Part shown: positions 60,151-64,000 of the stretch, one piece after another
How positions within the stretch are numbered: the stretch's first letter is position 1
Layout: every line of letters begins with the position of its first letter
From: Solanum dulcamara
Taxonomy: Eukaryota; Streptophyta; Magnoliopsida; Solanales; Solanaceae
Length of the DNA stretch: 64,000 nt
Direction of reading: 5' to 3'
Assembly (NCBI RefSeq): GCF_947179165.1
Contig: NC_077242.1
Location: 56,538,097-56,602,096 of the forward strand
Program-made: the position numbers and the translations under genes
Notes under the pieces: model-generated
The model's database searches: none
What the model was told of the DNA's origin: nothing
Seen by the model: only the letters and a program-made list of their open reading frames with translations

Positions 60151-60634
60151 TGAAATAACCCGACTTAGGGCCTAGTCATAACACGGCGATTAAAACCCCA
60201 AAGGTTTCCAACCAAGCCTCTTGACATATTATAAAGAATACATAAGGTGAAGTAAATGCAGGAATATCATAAAAGAGTCTAAACCTTGATCTGTAAAAGA
60301 GAATGTAAGCTGACAACATAGACTCAAAATATTTTTCCAACTAATGTCTCTACTCATGAATATGGACATTTATAATTCATCTTGAAATCATATAATTTAT
60401 GTAGAAACATACTTATAATGATCATTAGTATTGATTGAAAATGAAATTGAATCATCCCAACATAATTCATACAAATTGAAGTTTAAAAGTAATGAGATTT
60501 CATGAGATTTTTAAAATAAAACCTTGGACTCCATGAGTGGAAGGCACTAATGAATCAATTCACATATACCTTGATTGAAATTGGACTGGAATTTGAGAAA
60601 TGAGACTTGATATTGAAGAAACTCAAACTAAAGT
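60151..60634 (-). repeat. E7 5' LTR, truncated
   Basis: Left edge TGAAATAACCCGAC (changed from TGTCACGACCC) next to the primer site. Matches 53858-54340 closely, then stops matching near 60634, where the other LTR continues for another ~700 bp. The short-form deletion is present here too. Confidence 0.82.
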
Positions 60635-62383
60635 TTGGGTTATGAACAATGCCAAGTCGGTGAGGTAGTAGAGATTCAGCGACTCATCGAATCAGTCCGT
60701 GAGCATGATGGAGAGTGCTGAATAGATCAAAGTTTTTCTCAGGGATTTTGGCTATTGGCCGATAAAGGGTGCAATTTAGAGATACGTCGATCGGGTCAAC
60801 GATCTCGATCGATCTCACCGAATAAGACTGTTAGTTATTTTATCTGGGGTATTTATGTCTTTTCTTACCCAATTAACCCCTGACCTATGTCATTTTGGAC
60901 TAGTTTGTATGACCTATGACTACCCAAGCCATTTGAATTCCCCTCATTATTGCAATCAAAATTATCTCTCTTGAAATTCTCTCCCAAGTCTTCTTCTTCT
61001 CCAAGCTAAGGGTTTCAAGGATCTATAAGCTCAAGTCTCCCAATTCAAATTATACTTTAGGGCTTTGATTAATCAAGGCATATGATTATTCATCCATGGA
61101 GTCCTAAATTATTTCTCAATTATTCCTCTCATGAATTATTTTCTAGCCCTAGGTTGAATAAATTGCATTAGGTCAATTTAATTATGTTTTTATTTGATTT
61201 CAATACTTTAATTATACAAGATTCAAGTTTAATTGCATGTTTTCAATTGAATTTATATAGACCCATGCATTATGCTATTTTCAAGTATGAATTTATGGAA
61301 TTTGATCATGGATTTGATGAAGGATTCATGAATGACTTATAAAGCTATGAATTTCTTTCTCAATGATGTATTAAGCAAGTAGCAATGGTTGTGAAAGAAT
61401 TTTCTCACACAATTATAAAGGAAAAAGGGTGAAAGATTATCTCACCAACTCACTGATTCATAAATATGAAAAAGGTTCTCATACTTATATGGATCATCAT
61501 GTTAAATGAGCTATTCTTATGATGTATTTTATGATATGGATTGGTATGTATTATTGCCTTATTTAATTGTATTAATGACTATGTTTTATCTAATCAATTG
61601 ATATTAATTAAGCATCAAGAGGACTTTGAGGTGGGGATCAATCAAGAAGTTCTTTCAAGACCCCTAAGGGAGCTCTAGTAGCAACCTATAGTCCCTAACT
61701 ACGTGCCCCCATAAGTTGCCTAAATTGCTTAGCTAGTGGATCCACAAATAGCTCAATATTAAATGGTTCACGCAGAGACTACCTTAGAAAGTAGCCTCTC
61801 TCTTCTTGGTGCGGGAGTTACTTGGGATTCTATGTTATAGCTCACATCATCTTAAGTGTTGGTTAAAGGTTATATCCTACAAAGTCAAGTATGTTTTCTC
61901 TCATATGAAACTGTATTTTCTTATGAGCTCTTATCATGTTTTAAAGGATACATTGACCATGATTTAATGTCTTATGGTTTCACTCTCATGTATTATGGTG
62001 TATGGTCTTGCATCTCATGTCTCATACTCATGTTTACCTCATGTTTATACTATTCATATTTCTCACTTACTTAGTACTTTTCATGTAATAACACATACTT
62101 TTTCCTACATTGTATTATAATATAGTGCACAACAATAATCCTCCCGCTCGTGGATCGATTGGATTACTTAGATTTTTTGCTTGATTGGTGAGTCCTCATG
62201 TTTCGAGGGCATAACCAATATGAGTTTACACTTCTTGTTTTTACTTTATTTATTATATTGGGTGATCTAGGGCTTATCTTATGCCCCATCTATACTAGTA
62301 GAGGTATTTTAGAGTATGTTGTATGTAACTCCGTCTATTAAGACATAATGGTTCAGTTTCTCATCTATCTAGATTTATATATT
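60635..62383 (+). repeat. Plus-strand gypsy LTR fragment, both ends missing
   Basis: Collinear with 25893-27246 in its right half and with E4 LTR landmarks (CATGGAGTCC near 61097, GTGGATCCAC near 61735, R-like ACTTAGTACTTTTC near 62070). Near 60660-60830 it has a word array built on GCGACTCATCG and TCGATCG. Its start is lost at the E7 junction, and its last ~150 bp are lost or lie beyond the E8 insertion at 62384. The ORF 61856-62074 has no known domain. Confidence 0.7.
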
Positions 62384-62812
62384 TGTTATACCTCATACTT
62401 TTGTATCTTGAAAGACTTTTGTACATTAAGAGGTTTTTATGTTTCTTGAAAGATTTTTAAGCTTTTTAAACTTCTTAAGTTTCTTGAAAGGTTCTTAAGC
62501 TTCTTAGAAGTCACCATGTGAGCCGGATAATTTGTAACGCTACCAAACAACTCTAAGGAAGGGAGAATGTGATACCCCATAGTAGAGAAGATAGGAAATA
62601 GAGTTATAAGAATCCGTAAGAAGTTAGAGATCGAATAATGAGTCGTAGGACTCGACTTATTTATGTAAGATACCAACTTGGAAATCTTACATACTTAAGC
62701 TACTTGAGTTCATAAAAACTTACGTAGCAAGGATTACATAGGTTCGTAAAGCAAGATGAGATTACAAACCCACGAGGAGGAAAAGAAGGTGACATGTGGT
62801 AGAAAGAGGGAG

Positions 62813-63006
62813 TGCCACATGGCAGCATGAGAGAGTGCCACGTGGCAGTAGCTGGATCAAGGGTGTTGGACCCCCCACATGCCATGTGGCAGCCTGTGAT
62901 TAGAGGAAGGGATGTGTTGGCCCAATGAGGGCTTGACATATGTCACCACTTAGGGCTTGACATGTGTCACCACTTAGGGGATGACATGTGTCCCCTCCTA
63001 AAGTGG

Positions 63007-63042
<36 letters not shown>
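62813..63042 (+). promoter_or_regulatory. Putative E8 LTR promoter: palindromic G-box words and a long TA tract
   Basis: TGCCACATGGCA at 62813-62824 and the perfect 12-bp palindrome TGCCACGTGGCA at 62836-62847 are followed by a GCCATGTGGCAG unit near 62882, three ACAT-TGTC units at about 62936-62995 (GACATATGTCACC, GACATGTGTCACC, GACATGTGTCCC) and then an alternating TA run. Order and spacing match the E0 copy at 1306-1417, where a plain TATA box occupies the place of the TA run. The function is inferred. Confidence 0.5.
63009..63042. repeat. (TA)n microsatellite
   Basis: Uninterrupted TA dinucleotides at the TATA-box position of the E8 LTR; the E0 copy has only TATATATA there. Confidence 0.95.
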
Positions 63043-63048
<6 letters not shown>

Positions 63049-64000
63049 GAATTTAAGTTCATCTTTATCCTATAAGTCATCTTATCAAAAAGAAAGTTCT
63101 AGACAAAAAGAAGAGAAGAGAAATTTAAGCTAGAGAGAAAAAGGAGCTACGGTTTTAGGAGGAGAAAAAGGTAAGTTCTCCGATTTTGCTCTATGAATTA
63201 ATTATATCGGGTATACCACGAAGGTATGAAGGTGTTATTAATATAAATTTATGATTTGGAGCAGCCCCAAAATATTAACAAACAGCCCCAACGTTTCAGC
63301 TGCGCTAAAGGAAATTCCGAGGCGAGTTCCGGCAAGTTTTGGTGAGTTTTGGGAAAGGTAAAGTTTTCCCTTCCTAACTGGATTTTATGATGATGTTATG
63401 AGGTATATTACATGTCTTTAATGAGGTTGGAAGTATAAAAAGTGTATAAGGACGCTTGACGTTAGAAACAAACTATATTGAAGTCGTAGTAGGTAAATCG
63501 AAGTCGAGTAGTGTGTTGTTGTTATGGTGCTGCAGGTTGGGGGTGTTTTAGTTGTGTGTTGCAGGGATGGAAAGTACTCAAAAAATGGTGTGGGTGCTTC
63601 TAGTTGCATCCACACGACCCTCCATTTTGCATGGTTAAAGATTTTACGAAATAAAGGTTAAAACCTCTATTTTGATATCGTAGTTTTGAGCTAGTGGTTT
63701 GGAGTTATATTGAGTAATGTTAAAGTGATTTACTTGTATATATTCTTCTGGTTGTTTTTATTGGTATGGTTGTTGACATGGTGGCCGAGTTGAAATCTCA
63801 GGGATGTTCAAGTTATAGGGGAGATGCTGCCCAATTTTTGGTAACTTAGGAACTAGTAATAAACTAGTTGAGGGAAATGGATAAGGAAATGACCTCTATG
63901 GAGACTTGGTTGTAGAGTTGGAATTGGAAAGTGAAAGGTCATTTACCATAGTATTACTTTCATGTTAAATATGTTCAAGAGACAACAAGGCGAACGTATT

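Larger units (their letters stand above)
53858..60634 (-). mobile_element. E7: minus-strand gypsy element with a SINE insertion and a truncated 5' LTR
   Basis: 3' LTR 53858-55051, polypurine tract, featureless 3' stretch (55067-55294), pol, gag, leader (59934-60134), primer site, and only the first ~484 bp of the 5' LTR before an abrupt change near 60634. The two LTRs match each other and share a large internal deletion relative to other LTRs here. Confidence 0.85.
62384..64000 (+). repeat. E8 5' LTR, E0 family, running off the window
   Basis: TGTTATACCTCATAC start without a preceding purine tract, as expected for a 5' LTR or solo LTR placed inside another LTR. Aligns with 881-2540 over its whole length, including the CATGTGAGCC segment, the AGGGAGAATGTGATACC segment near 62562, the G-box array, the GGAGCAGCCCC segment near 63257 and the region near 63840. 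Flank ATATT at 62379-62383 may be one side of a target duplication. ORFs on the minus strand here (62437-62676, 62700-62939, 63418-63615) have no known domain. Confidence 0.75.

Overview
This 64 kb window looks like repeat-rich intergenic DNA of a flowering plant, most probably a member of the nightshade family. It is built almost entirely of old, broken Ty3/gypsy LTR retrotransposons inserted into one another. I see no intact gene, no host gene, no rRNA or tRNA gene and no bacterial-type feature. The pol order (protease, RT, RNase H, integrase, then a chromodomain-like integrase tail), the LTRs mostly longer than 2 kb and the initiator-Met tRNA primer sites fit the Tekay/Del chromovirus group. 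The nightshade assignment is inference, resting on overall sequence style and on a SINE resembling the Au family. Elements are called E0-E8 here.

Layout, left part. 1-4241: end of E0 (pol scraps and a 3.36 kb 3' LTR). 4242-22979: E1, whose integrase region is split by the complete element E2 (6861-16523) and whose 3' LTR is split by a solo LTR (19077-21820) with matching ATTTT target duplications. 22980-23932: a non-autonomous DNA element with about 75 bp terminal inverted repeats.

Middle and right part. 23946-27588: three LTR pieces in alternating orientation. 27589-30560: E3 (+), a 5' LTR plus the start of gag. 30561-53857: E5 (-), into whose pol two further elements jumped: E4 (+, 32598-42060, the best preserved copy) and E6 (-, 43745-51149, internally deleted and rearranged). 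53858-60634: E7 (-), adjacent to E5, with an Au-like SINE inside. 60635-62383: a + strand LTR fragment. 62384-64000: the 5' LTR of E8, same family as E0, running off the window.

How the parts relate. Reading host frames across the insertions gives relative ages: E1 is older than E2 and the solo LTR; E3 is older than E5; E5 is older than E4 and E6. Every gag and pol is interrupted by stops and frameshifts, so nothing here is likely to be autonomously active. LTR pairs differ by roughly 15% by eye. Candidates for something new are: (i) each LTR family carries, near its 5' end, an array of short self-complementary words that differ between families; (ii) a roughly 295 bp in-place inversion in E6; (iii) a 172 bp perfectly matching tract in otherwise diverged E6 LTRs; (iv) TA...CA LTR ends in E4; and (v) a polypurine-tract-plus-LTR-start signature lying inside the E0/E8 LTR. 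All boundaries were placed by eye from motifs and pairwise reading; no alignment program or database was used.
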